A stretch of 64,000 bases of DNA from Lactuca virosa (GCA_928212115.1 CAKMRJ010002223.1:301085607-301149606); one strand, 5' to 3'. Counted from the first letter of the stretch, positions 23,359 through 35,399 are shown. The notes: a model not told the origin generated them from the letters alone. Translations and numbers: made by a program.

Positions 23359-26300
23359 TGTCACACCCCCGAACCAGACGGCGGAAACATCCGGGGGATC
23401 GTGTGACTAACAATTGAATAATCATCACAATGAATATACATGAATCATAACACGGTCATCACCACCATTACATAATACAACTGGCATTGTTTACATCAAG
23501 TACATTGTTAAAATACATAAGTTCACATTGTTAAAAGTACGATAAGTGCTGTTACATAAAACAAAACCCTACACACTTGCATATCTTCCAGCTTAACGAT
23601 TACCTGAGAATACAAGTTCTTTTGACAACGGTCAACATATATAATGTTGGTGAGTTCATAAGTATGTTTGAGTAAAAGTGTTTGTATCTTTCATAAAAAC
23701 CCAGAAAATCCGATATTTTCTGAAAAATGTATGAAAATGTTGTGAAAATCAAGTATAAATGCATGTGTGAATTTCATAGTTATAGTTTATAAAAGAGTAG
23801 TTTAGTGTCATTGTATTGTGAATAAATGATAAATGTATATGAATAATTTCCCCCAGAAAATCTGATATTTTTGTTTTAGCAATGTCTAGATTCTTGTATC
23901 GTTAAATAAGTTGTTTTGTATTGACACAATCGAAGAGTTTATCTTCGAAAGTTTACTTTTGGTATTGAATCCCTATATGAGCCGTTATAACCATGCATGA
24001 TAATGACTAGGCCGCCCGTCTTGGTATTTTTCCCGAATGCCGGTCTTGCTAAGGATGTTGTCGCCCTAGACTGACCTAGTCTAGCTGTAGGGAACAGCTA
24101 AGGCGTGGGGGGTCACCCCGTATAGATCTATACACAAACTCCTGCTTTCCTACCAGGAAACTCTGATTATAACTACAGGCTACGATTATACACTCAGTGG
24201 TGCCAACCGACAAGTCTCACTAAATTCTCAACCTCTTTTTATACTATGTTTAATGTTTACGTATATGTGAGATGTTTTTGTATTCGAAAGGTACATGAAT
24301 AAGTTTACGAAGTTTAATGATTACATAAGGGTATCGTTACGGCTTACTAACACATGAAATTTCCATTCCAAGCCCTATTAGTATGAAATTTGGTCACAAA
24401 GGCCCAATCACATGTAAAAGGGTAATTTAGGCCCAATAGGCATGTAAATGGGCCACAAAAGCCCAATAAACATGTAATCCATAAATTAGGCCCAAATTAA
24501 CTTGTAAGTGGGCCACAAACCCAATAAACATGTCATGGAAAACATTGGGCTCAATACACACTTAATTGGGCCCTTAGGGCCCAATGGCCAAGTAATGTGA
24601 ATATTAGGCCCAATAAATAGTTATCAACGTATTTCGTTCGTTTGTTTTGTTCCGTTGTTTGTTTTAGCTCAAGGTTTACTAGATGGATGATAAGAAGCTT
24701 TCTTTTGTAAAAATGACATTTTTGGCCAAGAATCCTCCAATTTTTAATTAAGGCCCAAAGTTTTGTAAAAATGACACTTTAGTCCATAATTTATAAAAAA
24801 TTTGTAAATTTGTCCCAAATGTCTAGAAACTTACGGTTTTAACCCAAAATGTTATATTTTCACATTTAAAACCTTGTTTTGCAGAAAAATACATTTTTAG
24901 CCCCTTGTTTGTAAAAGTTTACACTTTCGGCCCAATTTTTGGAAAACTTTACATTTTTGGTCCAATTTGAAAATAAATGATATTTTCACCTCTAAATTTG
25001 GTTTATTTACATTTATGACTCAAACTTTGGCCAAATAACATTTTTAAATCTTAAAACTTCATTTTTTTCGCAAATTGGGCCCAAAGGCTGTGAGGCCCAA
25101 AAGTTTGGCCCAATAAGCTTAAATTTGCATTTTTGACCCTTTTAAAAGTATGTTTAGCATAAAAATACCTTTTATACATGTAGGACCTGTTTGGCCCTTT
25201 TTAAAAAACAGAATTTTCACTTTTTACCCTTATCTTTTGTTTTCTTGACAATTTTGACCTTTAACAAGGTTTTTGTTGAATTCTTTTGCATCTTAGACAT
25301 GTGTTCACTTTTGGCTTGATAATATGATGTATATAGTGTTGTAGTTCTTAGATCTTTGCTACATAATACTTAAAATTTCGAGATTCACTAAGATCTAACA
25401 CATTTTTACCAAATAAACTAAGAATTCACACAAAACATGCAAATAACACATAGATATACACATTTTACTTGCATTCTCCCCCCATAAATCATATGAAAAC
25501 CGAAAACAAGGGGGTATGAACTCACCTTTACTTGATGTTTCGGTTTTTGGAAGAAGAAGTGGAAAGATGAAGCGATTTTCGGCCCTAGCAACTCCCTTGA
25601 GTAGGTCTCAAACTTAAGAAGATTTCTAGGAGTATGATCACCAAAAACTTTGTTTAAAAGAGTGATCTATCATGAAGATGGAGTTATAAAACTTGCATGT
25701 GTAAAGGCTTACCAAGGATGATGATTATCTTGTGAAAATCCTCTTGAAACCTAAGCAAAATCTTGAGAATTTTGGAGGAAGAATATGGATAATTCTTGAG
25801 AGTAATGGAGAGGATTTGGTGTAATGTGTGTGTGTCTGTGTTGTCTTCCGCCGAGTAGAAGAAGAGAGGGGAGAGAGAGAGAGATGAGGTGACAAGCATG
25901 GATGTATGGGAGGTCTTCACCTTGATACATGTTGGGCAATATGGAGGTGGCATCTCCAAGTCAACCCCCCCCTAATTCTCTTCTTTTTCTTTTTTTTTGT
26001 TAATACATGGGCCGAGATTTTGGGCCAAGAAGAAAGGGTGGAGTAGATTGGGCCCATTAACTTTAGCTAGGATACTTGGATCCTAAACATAGGTTTTTTC
26101 GGCCCATTGGGCTCTTAGAAGCATTCAAGGCCCAATTAGAGTAAAAGAATGGGCTTATGGCTCACTAAGGTTAATTGGATTAGTTATGGCCCAATAAGGC
26201 CCATTAGGGTTAGAATGAATCATTCTAGACCCAAATGGTCCAAATTGTTTTAGATTTATGAATTGGGTCCAATTAGGATCAAATTAGGGTTTTTAAGTCC

Positions 26301-26521
26301 AATAAAGTTGAATTGGGTACTTATTGGTCCATTAGGCCCAATAAGGAACTCCTAGTCCAACATGGACTTAACCCGTGGATCTTAGGGCTTCAGACTCTTT
26401 GATGAACATGAATGGTGAATCTAAATGAGCATTGAGTGAGATTTACTTAGAGTATTTGTTTTACAATAGATGAATGGTTACACAGGAATAGAATTTCCTA
26501 GCTAAAATGCTAGTTGTGACA
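23359..26521 (-). mobile_element. Solo LTR of the Gypsy F family, reverse orientation
   Basis: A 3163-bp block bounded by TGTCACACCCCCGAACC on the left and CTAGTTGTGACA on the right, with a perfect 5-bp target duplication TAAAT (23354-23358 and 26522-26526). Its reverse complement aligns with the whole F LTR (start TGTCACAACTAGC, end GGGGGTGTGACA, TGGGCC-rich middle). There is no primer site, polypurine tract or internal sequence, so it is a product of LTR-LTR recombination. The small ORFs within (for example 25684-25959) are not supported as genes. Confidence 0.92.
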
Positions 26522-26526
26522 TAAAT

Positions 26527-28313
26527 AGTCAATTAATACAAATTCGAGACAAAAATGTAAATCTTTGGATTTATGGGCTGAAAATGCCACTTTTATTAAA
26601 TTTGGGCCTAACTGCTATTTCTACAAAAATTTGGGCCGAAAAGGCCATTCTTTTAAAAATGGGTTAAAAAAATGATATTTTTATAAAGATTGGGCCGAAA
26701 ATGTTACTCTTTTAAAAAATGGACTAAAAATGTGATTTCTTATAGAAATGGGCCGAAAATAACAATAATTAATTAATTGAGCCAAAAATTTTAATATTTA
26801 TGATTTTGGGCCGAAAATGAATACTTTTAGCCTTAAGGGATTTAAGGTGTCAAATTTTCCAAAACGGTGACTAAAATTGTATATTTTCAGTCTAATGGGC
26901 CAAAAATGTCACTATTACAAAAGTTAGATATTTTATTGTCTTGGTAAACCTCGAGCTAAAAACAAACAACGAAATAATAACGAATGGACGAAATACATCG
27001 ATAACAATTTTTATTGGGCCTAATACTCTCGTTACATGGCCAATGGGCCTTAAGGGCCCATTTAAGTGTATATTGGGCCTAATATTTTCCATGACGTGTT
27101 CATTGGGCCTTGAGGCCCATTTACATGTTAATTTGGGCCTGAACTACGGAACACATGTTTATTGGGCCTTAGTGGTCCATTTACATGCCTATTGGGCCTA
27201 AATTACCCTTTTACATGTTTATTGGGCTTTAGTGGCCCATTTACATGCTAATTGGGCTTGGACTGAAAATCACATGCTTAGTGGATCTCAGCTATACCTC
27301 TACATAATTATTGAACTTCATACATTCATATACATACCTTTGGATTTGAAAACTTACAACATACACGTAAAGATTAAACATAGTGAAAGACATAACAATC
27401 GTGAAAAGTTGATGATCTAGTGAAACTTGTCGGTTGGCACCTTTAAGTGTACAATCGTAGCCTGTAGTTATAATCAGAGTTTCCTGGAGGGAGAGCGGGA
27501 GTTTGTGTATAGATCTATACGGGGTAACCCCCCACACCTTAGTTGTTCGCTACAGCTAGACTAGGACAGTCTAGGGCGACAAACCTTACCTACATCAAAA
27601 TCGGCGCCTGAAAACGTCAAGATAGGCGAATCAGTCATTATCAAACATGGTTGTAACGGCTCACTTAGAGACTAACTTCATCAAAGATTTCGGTATATTT
27701 ATACAAATCTAGACGATACTAAAAACATACATACATCGATACTCGGTCTTGGAAATTTTATGATTACGATACTTTTATAAGCAGAAAATATCGGATTTTC
27801 TGGGAGAAATACATTTATACATTACCTTCTACTTACATAAGAAAATACAGGGTTTCTATCTGGACTACATTGTTGTTATTTATACATTCCAAAAGCAGCA
27901 AACACACATGGATTAATACTTGATTTTGACACATTACCTTCAAACTACTTTACAGAAAATATCAGATTTTCTGGTGTTTTACGAACCATACAAAACTTTC
28001 CAATCAAACATGCTTATGAACTCACCAACATTATATATGTTGACCGTTTTCAAAATAACTTGTATTCTCAGGTAACCGTTAAGCAGAAGAACCTTCAAGT
28101 GTGTGGATTTATTTTGTGTAATGTCACTCATCGTACTAGTAATATTTTGGAATTATGTAACCTAAGACAATGTACTTGATGTGAACAATACCAGTTGTAA
28201 TATGTAATGTTTGGTGATGATTGTGTTATGTTTCATGTATATTCATTGTGATGATATTTCAATTGATAGTCAGACGAGCCCTCAGACGTTTCCGTCTGGT
28301 TCGGGGTGTGACA
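26527..28313 (+). repeat. 3' LTR of Gypsy F, third segment
   Basis: It resumes the F LTR (AGTCAATTAATACAAATTCG, as at 7439) and runs to the terminus GGTGTGACA. It contains the 60-bp TGGGCC array near 27091-27275. The bases GTCTGGTTCGGGGTGTGACA match the 5' LTR end at 9238-9257 apart from two missing Gs. Confidence 0.87.
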
Positions 28314-28548
28314 ATATTGGCGATATAGGTGCAGACAATGGCATAACAATAATTCAATATTGAAGTTGATAAAGTGAAAGGGAGAAATATAGGGATTTTG
28401 AGGGGGCTAAGTCAACCAATGGATTATGTTCTTGTATTTTTCAAGAGCAGATAAAGTTTTACTTAATATGTAATGCATAAAATTGTTGTAAATAATGCAA
28501 TAAGCCTTGTACCTCTTAAAATTCAGCAAAAATGCTAAATGCTTATTA
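28314..28548. other. Short non-repetitive spacer between Gypsy F and Gypsy D
   Basis: About 235 bp of AT-rich sequence with no ORF, LTR or repeat that I recognise. ATATT at its left edge is the expected target duplication of Gypsy F. It may be older host sequence. Confidence 0.5.

Positions 28549-28603
<55 letters not shown>
28549..28603. repeat. (AT)n microsatellite left of Gypsy D
   Basis: A 55-bp AT run ending three bases before the Gypsy D LTR. A similar run stands at the right end of the element (from 46357), so D inserted in an AT microsatellite. Confidence 0.93.
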
Positions 28604-28604
<1 letters not shown>

Positions 28605-28607
<3 letters not shown>

Positions 28608-30805
28608 CAACCCGATATTTCAAGTTAATGTAATGACCTAAGTCAAGTATTGTAATCTATTTTGAATTGATAAATAAATAAAAATAGCGTCAGAAATGAA
28701 ATGTTCAAAAGTCTCAATTGGGATACATAAAATGATAGTTATTGTGTCAAGGTTTTCAAAAATATAAAGAACACTCAAATCCGAGTTATAACAAAGAAGT
28801 TATGACCAATCGAAAATCCGCAGCGAAACCGGTAAAACACTGTTAAGCGTGAAACGCGAAATTTCAATAAAATACTTTTTAGCCTTAGGTATCTAAATGA
28901 AATTCGTAGATATCATTAAACCATGAACGTACATAAAAAAAGTCCAAATCTGACTTCGTAAGAGGAAGTTATGATTTTTTGAAGTTTCGACTTAGCGGTA
29001 TGCAACCCAAAGTTCAAATATGAGATCGAGTGATTTTTAGCCGACACAACTTAAATGAGAATCGAAGATCTCAACAATAGTAGTACAACGGTGAAAATAC
29101 AGACGAAAACGGACGTCGGATGAAGAAGTTATGGATTTTTAACGAATTTTTCCAGTCCCGGCCTACTAAAAATAACATAATAAAAATTAAAGTCAAAATT
29201 AGCCGACGGAGTCTAAACGAGAGTTATAGAGCATAATCTCACATTCACGTGGATATAAAGAACGTCGAAAATGGAGCTCGTATGCGAAAGATATGAATTT
29301 ACGAAGTTTGAGGCACGCACACCGAGGGGGGAACACCCCGCGTTCAATTGGGGAACGCCCCGCGTTCGGAGCCCAGAGCCTGTCCCGTCGCATGTCAAGT
29401 CCGAAGTTCGTAAGCCATGATGCACGGCGGAACGCGCTGCGTTCGTTCAGGGAACGCGCTGCGTTCGGAGGCCAGCCTCACCCTATAAATAGAATGAGAG
29501 GCCAGCCGAAGTTGTTTGCTAATTTCTTTACTTTCACCCCCCTTAAACTTTCTTTTGCTTGGAAAGTTATACCCCCGAAGCCCCGGTATCAAAACGAGAC
29601 CCGAGGCAAGTCCCGAAGCCCCAAAGATCCCGAGAAAAGTCTCGTTTCCTTCAAATCATCAAACTTACCTGGTGAGTTCATACCCCTATATTTTCACATT
29701 TTTACTATATTTTAGGGGGAAAAATACAAGTGAAACGCAAGAAAAACTTATGTTAAAATGCAAATAGTTACATACAGTTTCTAATGCTTTATCTACATTT
29801 TGTGTATAAATGTTAAATAAGTAAAATAACGTTATTACAAATGTTATACTTTACATACAAAGTTGGTAATACACTAAGGTTTATCATCCAAATGAAACAC
29901 ACTTTTGAAAAACTATAATATGTATAGTTTACGAGATATTCATGATATTTTACACCGTATGAACACTATAGAAAGGAAATACTTGCATTTACAACAAAAA
30001 TGGACTTCTCATACATATATCTATTTGATACAAAATTTTGTGAGACATTTAACTTCACGTACTTTCAAGTATGCATTTCAAGTCCTGTGTTATAAACCAT
30101 AATCTCCTGTAGGGAGAGCGTGATACTTGTGTATAGATCTATACGGGATTGACAATCCCGCACCTAAACTGTTAGCTACAGTTGGACCGACAGGTCTAGG
30201 GTGACAAACATCATATCATTCCAACGTCTGAAGAACGTTGTGACAGGCAGTCTGGGTCAATAGTACGGTTATAAAACTCACATGAATTATTAAAACATTT
30301 GATTTACGGGGCTATCAAACGCCTTAGTGGTTATATATACATATATAAATCTAATTGCACTATTTTAGGTATGGAAAATACTTATGCATTCCGGTTTTTG
30401 GAACTCTTAAAAACTACCATTCATTTATAGAAAATGTTGGATTTTCTAGAAACAGATTCAGTTACTTTATACAAAAAGGCATATAATTCTTATACAAAGA
30501 CGCTTATGAACTCACCAACTTAATTGTTGACACTTTTTCAAAACTACTTGTATTTCTCAGGGATTCAGTAATACAGGTAAACCACAACTTTTGGGGAAGG
30601 AACGCTAAGGCGTCAAATTTCAAATTTATTATATCATCATAATGTAATTTCTTTTGAAACATGTATTACAATCAACAATGTAACTTTTTAAATTATATTT
30701 ATGATGGTTGTGTTTGCTTTCTTTACTATTTACTCAGCTGTTATGATACTACATGAAGTCATCTGCCCTCGAACGATTCCGCCGTTCTGGTTTGGGGGTG
30801 TGACA
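28605..30805 (+). repeat. 5' LTR of Gypsy D (about 2.2 kb)
   Basis: It starts TGACAACCCGATATTTC and ends TTTGGGGGTGTGACA just before the primer site. The exact 5' base is uncertain because it abuts the AT run. It contains GC-rich repeats of the GAACGCGCTGCGTTC type just upstream of a TATA box. Confidence 0.85.
29484..29491 (+). promoter_or_regulatory. TATA box of Gypsy D 5' LTR
   Basis: TATAAATA after CCAGCCTCACCC, downstream of repeated GAACGC(G/C)C(T/C)GCGTTC palindromes. The same arrangement occurs in the 3' LTR at 45104-45111. Confidence 0.6.
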
Positions 30806-30808
30806 GAT

Positions 30809-30820
30809 TGGTATCAGAGC
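30809..30820 (+). other. Primer binding site of Gypsy D
   Basis: TGGTATCAGAGC, four bases after the LTR end TGTGACA; initiator-methionine tRNA type. Confidence 0.88.
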
Positions 30821-31588
30821 ATTGTTTATAGTGAACTAAGTATATCGAACCACATAAGATATACAAACTATAAATGTAAAAGGGACTAAAACTCTCTGAC
30901 AAAACGCTTTCACGCCTACCATACTTCATTAAATTAAAATGTTAGTTTTCATAAACGTACAAATACATGCATGCAACAGTTTAATGTCATAGTTAGAACC
31001 ATACAAAAGTATTAAGACAAGTTGGACACTATGACTAAGCCTCGGAATATGTAATCAGATCTAGGATGAATATAGCCTGATCAACTATATTTATCCGAGA
31101 TATGACCAACGTATGTCGAGGAATAGTCGTAGTGAGCAACAAGTCAAAAACTTACCAAAGTAACAATAGAATCAAACCTATAAATTTAAATACTATAGGA
31201 GTATTTATGACACAATGAAAACTATTACAAGCGAGTAAACCCCGACATTTCGTTAGGACTAGGATCGTCAATTAAAATAAAATTAAGCTTATAAAAACTA
31301 AAAACCTTCACTGACAGGGCTATAATTGCAAAGTGCATACTTTAAGGTTACACATGAGTGAGGTTGCATGGGCTTAGGATTTATGATTTCGCTTTAGGCT
31401 CTTTTCCTTGTTTGGATGTGGGCTTGGAGTGAAGCTACTTATCCAACGGTCCATTCAGTCTCAATTGTATGTAATTCGTATACACTAGGTAATTATAGGA
31501 GGACTCGGTGTAGGTCTTATCATAAAATTTTCTCTTTACACTCAAATTCTATATATCACTCTCTTATCTCTATTCTCGATCAGACGAA
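30821..31588 (+). other. Leader of Gypsy D upstream of ORF0
   Basis: About 770 bp without a supported ORF. Parts (GAATATAGCCTGATCAACTA near 31069) match the Gypsy F leader near 9478, so the two elements share leader ancestry. Confidence 0.6.
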
Positions 31589-32287
31589 ATGGCAGAATTT
31601 CATATCCCTAGGGATCCCTACTACCCAAACCAGGGCAATGGAGGTTGGATTGAGGAGGATCCAGAAGAGGATCCCGAAGAGGTTCCCGAGGAAGATCCAG
31701 AAGAGGATCCCGAAGAGGTTTCCGAGGAAGATCCAGAAGAGGATCCCGAAGAAGAGGAAGAGGAAGCGGATGATGAGGGCACTGACTCAGAACCTGAGGT
31801 CTACAATCCTCCCCAGAAGGCACCAAACCCCCGATGGAACTTTCAGGGTCCGGCGCCCCTCTGGGCTGTAGGTCTGAAACAATGGAGCAAGGAACAAGGA
31901 CAACGTCCACCCTACGACATGGGACAAGGCTTTTATAACCTCAGTAACGGAGGTTCAGCTGACAGAGCACTCCCTGTCATGGTTCGTCGCATCACCAATC
32001 AGGGCAAGCAAGCAAGGGTAAACGCCAACCTAATCATGGACGTTGATGCCACTGCCCAAATCACGGCGGTACATCTTCGTCGCCTGGACGAAGAACATGA
32101 TCGAAAAATAGAGCACATCTTTTCCCTTCAGAAGGACATTACCGCTTCCAGAGCCGAGGTAAGGGAGTTCCGGAAAAACCAAGCCGCAATGGAGAGGCGC
32201 GTCATCGAGGCTGAACGTCAAGTAGCTCGAGCTCGGACTTCCACAACAACATACCATGGTCCGCAGCGTACCACCCGCTCGGAGTAG
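31589..32287 (+). CDS. ORF0: acidic-repeat and coiled-coil protein upstream of Gypsy gag
   Basis: A complete 232-residue frame with ATG (GAAATGG context) and a TAG stop, lying between the primer site and gag. Residues about 22-57 are three 12-residue acidic repeats (EEDPEEDPEEVP pattern; 36-bp DNA period, 31651-31758), followed by more Asp/Glu to about residue 72. Residues 85-130 are Pro/Trp/Gly-containing. Residues 150-225 are charged and heptad-like (LRRLDEEHDRKIEHIF, VREFRKNQAAMERRVIEAE), which suggests a coiled coil. No signal peptide or membrane span is seen. There is no recognised domain and I do not assign a function. A possible partner is gag, by position only. It has no stop, although gag-pol of the same element has four, so either it is young or chance spared it. 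Confidence 0.65.
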   Translation: MAEFHIPRDPYYPNQGNGGWIEEDPEEDPEEVPEEDPEEDPEEVSEEDPEEDPEEEEEEADDEGTDSEPEVYNPPQKAPNPRWNFQGPAPLWAVGLKQWSKEQGQRPPYDMGQGFYNLSNGGSADRALPVMVRRITNQGKQARVNANLIMDVDATAQITAVHLRRLDEEHDRKIEHIFSLQKDITASRAEVREFRKNQAAMERRVIEAERQVARARTSTTTYHGPQRTTRSE

Positions 32288-32699
32288 AGCGCATACTTCT
32301 GGTGCTATGTATATACTTATCGAGTGAGCGTTGGTGCTACTCTTTCCTTTATGTATGTAAACCCAACGGATTGTGAGTACACAATTCGAGGGCTTGAATG
32401 CTGTCAAATTTTCCCATTTTCATTGATGTACTCTAGACCTGTGTTAAGGTCAAATTTTTCCTGATCGATGTATCGAATATTAATATTAATGAGATTGGCA
32501 CGCATTTATTATTTCTTTGAGTATTTCATTAAGTTCTTAAAATACTAAGGAAATCATACACTTATTATTGTAAGTTTCCATTTCGCAATTAACTTACAAA
32601 TTCGGTAATGTTCGGAATGTAAAGCATATAATACTAAGACTTTCCATAATTATTTCTGAAGACTTATCAAGAATTCGTCTTTTAACTTATGGCAGAATC
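32288..32699 (+). other. Spacer between ORF0 and gag of Gypsy D
   Basis: AT-rich, with no supported ORF. It ends in the gag start context ATCATGCCGCC. Confidence 0.55.
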
Positions 32700-33245
32700 A
32701 TGCCGCCAAGAAGGAATCCCTGACGCTTCAATACTACAGGAACACCAACACCACCTCCACCACCACCCCCATCAGTGGACAATGTTGTTTTCCAGGCTGC
32801 CATAACAGCTGCTGTTATAACAACAATGGCAGCTGCTGTTATAACAACAATGGCACAAATGAGTAACAACGGGTCGGGAGGAGGAATAAATAGCTCTACT
32901 AATGGCCAACACCAAGGTCGTTCCGGGGAATTCACTTACAAGGACTTTACCAATAGCAAACCCATATCCTTTAATGGGACTGGAGGAGTTATGGCTCTAT
33001 CCCAATGGATAGCGAAAACGGAAGCAGTATTCGAGATCTGCTCATGCCAAGAAGGGTGGAAAGTAAAATTTGATGCCTGTACTTTCTCCGAACGATCCCT
33101 AACGTGGTGGAATGGCCACGTCAAGTCACTAACTCTGGTAGTGGCTAACTCCATGGGATGGAAAAACCTGAAACAAATGCTCATGCAAGAGTACTGCCCG
33201 AGAGGCGAAGTACATAAGCTCGAACAAGAGCTTTGGGGCCTTACA
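32700..33245 (+). pseudogene. Gypsy D gag, N-terminal part
   Basis: ATG at 32700 (MPPRRNP), then TGA at 32721-32723, a proline-rich stretch and FQAAITAAVITTMA. A 24-bp tandem duplication (32804-32851) duplicates AAVITTMA. The conserved Gypsy gag domain follows (FTYKDFTNSKPISFNGTGG, LSQWIAKTEAVFEIC, WWNGHV). Gag would form the particle. Copia C interrupts it at 33245 in the LEQELWGLT stretch. Removing Copia C and one 5-bp duplication rejoins this frame with the frame at 41045 (checked by frame arithmetic). Confidence 0.87.
32804..32851 (+). repeat. 24-bp tandem duplication in Gypsy D gag
   Basis: GCTGCTGTTATAACAACAAT plus GGCA occurs twice in direct succession. It keeps the frame and adds eight residues. 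Confidence 0.9.
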
Positions 33246-34010
33246 TGTTGGATAAGGTGTCTAAGTCCATAACTTATTTGGTATATATTTGACCCAACCC
33301 GGCATGGTCCATTTGGGTTGCACTTCACCCGAACTATTTATAGGGATACATTATGAGAAGAGTATAGGTGGGCCTACTAATATATATAAGTTATAATATA
33401 TTAATATGAAATTGTATTATTTAATTAGTATTGATCTTAAATTAATTATGAATTAATTTAGTGATCATAAGGTGACTAATTAAATAATGGGCTATTGTAC
33501 TTATATAATGTGGGCTAACACTCATAAGGAAATGGGCTAAGCTTGAATGGGAGTCCATGGATGATCCATGGAGCTTTTAACCCATGGATCCTTGGAATAG
33601 GAAAAGACATGGGTTATTAGGGTTTGCATGGTTCATAACCCTAATCATCTACACTATATAAAGAGGCTTATGGTGCTTGAAAAGAGACTATGTGTGTGTG
33701 CATAAGGTGTGGCCAATTTCTAGAGTATTAGAGTGCTCTCTCATAAGTTTTCCAAGTTTGTGGTGATTTGTGATTTCCATTTGAGGCATTCACATTATTG
33801 GTGCTTGGCTCTCAAACTCCCAAGGAATCAACTCACTAACAAAGGTGTGTAATTCTTCTAGTATCTTTTATGTTTAAAAGTACCCCATGTATGCTAGATA
33901 GGTTATGAACCTTGGAAAATTATTTCGCATGTATTTTAGACAAACATAGATCCAAGGTTTCTAGGGTTGCATGAACACCTTAGGAGTGTTAGTTTGCTCA
34001 AAACCCAACA
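33246..34010 (+). repeat. 5' LTR of Copia C (765 bp)
   Basis: TGTTGGATAAGG to AACCCAACA. A TATA-like element (TATATAAAG) begins at 33655. It is followed by the primer binding site. Confidence 0.95.
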
Positions 34011-34011
34011 G

Positions 34012-34024
34012 TGGTATCAGAGCC
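34012..34024 (+). other. Primer binding site of Copia C
   Basis: TGGTATCAGAGCC, two bases after the LTR; initiator-methionine tRNA type. Confidence 0.88.
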
Positions 34025-35399
34025 TAGGCTTGTTTGTTTGATACTTGATGCAAACTTGTTGAAAAACTCAAGTTTTCTGCATTCTGCAGCATGAACTCGC
34101 CGAGTCCATGGGGGGACTCGCCGAGTCCATGAGTAAATTCATCCTACTCGTCGAGTAGGTTCGTGTACTCGACGAGTAGAAGCCTCAGAATGCAGATTTC
34201 GAGTTTTGCTGCTGGAAATGGACTAGAAACATTACCCTAAACTGTTTTGGTGTTATAAAACCTGTTTTAGATGGTGTAATGTTATGCTAATCCATTTACA
34301 ATGGCTTATATCAAAATTGCATGATGATATGTGTTCATATGTTCTTGGAATTTTTGATATGATGTTCATGTTCTTATGAATTATTGTTAGATCATAGGAA
34401 TTATTTGCTAAATTGTTTATTGATAATTCTTGATCATTTATCTGTTTTAATGGAGTCCATAATTTGTCCTCAAGTTATGGATTTCCAAAGGTCGCTTTCA
34501 TTTATGCACACTTAAAACACATAAGTTACATGAAAATGAAGAGTCTTCATTTTATGAACCTTTAATTCATAAGTTATGAAATGAAAAGTTTTGAATAGTT
34601 TCAAAACTTGTCCTCAAGTTTTGGAATTTGTAAAGTACACACACTTTAATATACTTTAATTCCAAACCCTTAGAGTTTTAAAAGTTAAAATTCAACCCTT
34701 ATACTATTTATAACATTAATGGTTAATTATATATTATGTATAAGATTAAGTCGTTTTACCGTTAGTAGGCCTCATTCACGAAGCCGGTCTATAAGGGGGG
34801 TATAAGGTTGTTGCCTATAAAATGGCAACTTAATGGGTGTCCATTCTCACCCACCGCTTCCTTGATCGGTGGAGGGTCGTTAGCCGAACGGGTAGGACAA
34901 TGACTTTAAATTCTCATTAAAAGTATAATGAATATTATAAAGTAACTAAACCTTTAATAAATTCCCAATCTTAGTTACTTTAGGAAAAAATGTGAATATG
35001 GTGCTAACCCATGAAATTCACACTTTGTACCTTACCAAGTCATTGGTGGAGCGTGTGTGGTTAACCGGCACACTAACTTGGACTAGTAAGGACCACGAAG
35101 GGTGACTTAATGTTTATCATAGATCGGTGGAGCGTGTGTGGTTAACTGGCACATTGATTAGGTGATAATATTAAGGGTACCAAGTGAATTTGCATGGTTA
35201 TTCACACCTTGTTTTGTGATCCTCAGCATCCCAGTCACAAAACTTGAAGGGCACAATCGAGATTGAAACATGCCATTGAAAAGTTCAATGAATCTCAAAA
35301 GAATCTAGGAATTTCAAAACCAATTAAACCTAATAAGTTCAATGGGTGTATTATTAAGGATTCGATATATCTAATCTAAACTTGTTTTCTTCTTTTCAG
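34025..35399 (+). other. Leader of Copia C
   Basis: About 1.37 kb, non-coding. It contains ACTCGCCGAGT and ACTCG(T/A)CGAGT palindromes at 34094-34182, the CCACCGCTTCC / CGGTGGAGGG hairpin block near 34852-34880, and two copies of the conserved motif around GTGTGTGGTTAAC (35045-35072 and 35126-35153). Confidence 0.75.

Larger units (their letters stand above)
6842..28313 (+). mobile_element. Gypsy LTR retrotransposon F (chromovirus, nested insertions)
   Basis: Structure on the plus strand: truncated 5' LTR (6842-9257), primer binding site, upstream ORF0, gag-protease, RT remnant, integrase with chromodomain-like tail, polypurine tract and 3' LTR from 13644 to 28313. The 3' LTR is interrupted by Copia B and by a solo LTR. 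Subtracting both insertions and their target duplications leaves an LTR of about 3.26 kb. The internal part is only about 4.4 kb because most of gag and everything from mid-RT to integrase has been deleted. The missing first ~950 bp of the 5' LTR should lie left of Copia A, outside the window. The base after the element reads ATATT (28314-28318), the expected right target duplication. Confidence 0.88.

Noticed and set aside
25684..25959. 91-residue minus-strand ORF in the solo LTR
   Set aside because: It is LTR sequence of family F without similarity to a protein I recognise.
28407..28610. 67-residue ORF with Tyr-Ile repeats
   Set aside because: It is produced by the (AT)n microsatellite.
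29293..29767. Overlapping 140- and 83-residue ORFs in the Gypsy D LTR
   Set aside because: They span the GC palindromes, TATA box and transcript start region; the related frame in the 3' LTR is altered by indels.
31416..31871. Arg/Pro/Ile-rich 151-residue ORF with repeated RIQKRIPKRFPRK
   Set aside because: It overlaps ORF0 in another frame; the repeat is the shadow of the acidic 36-bp repeats.
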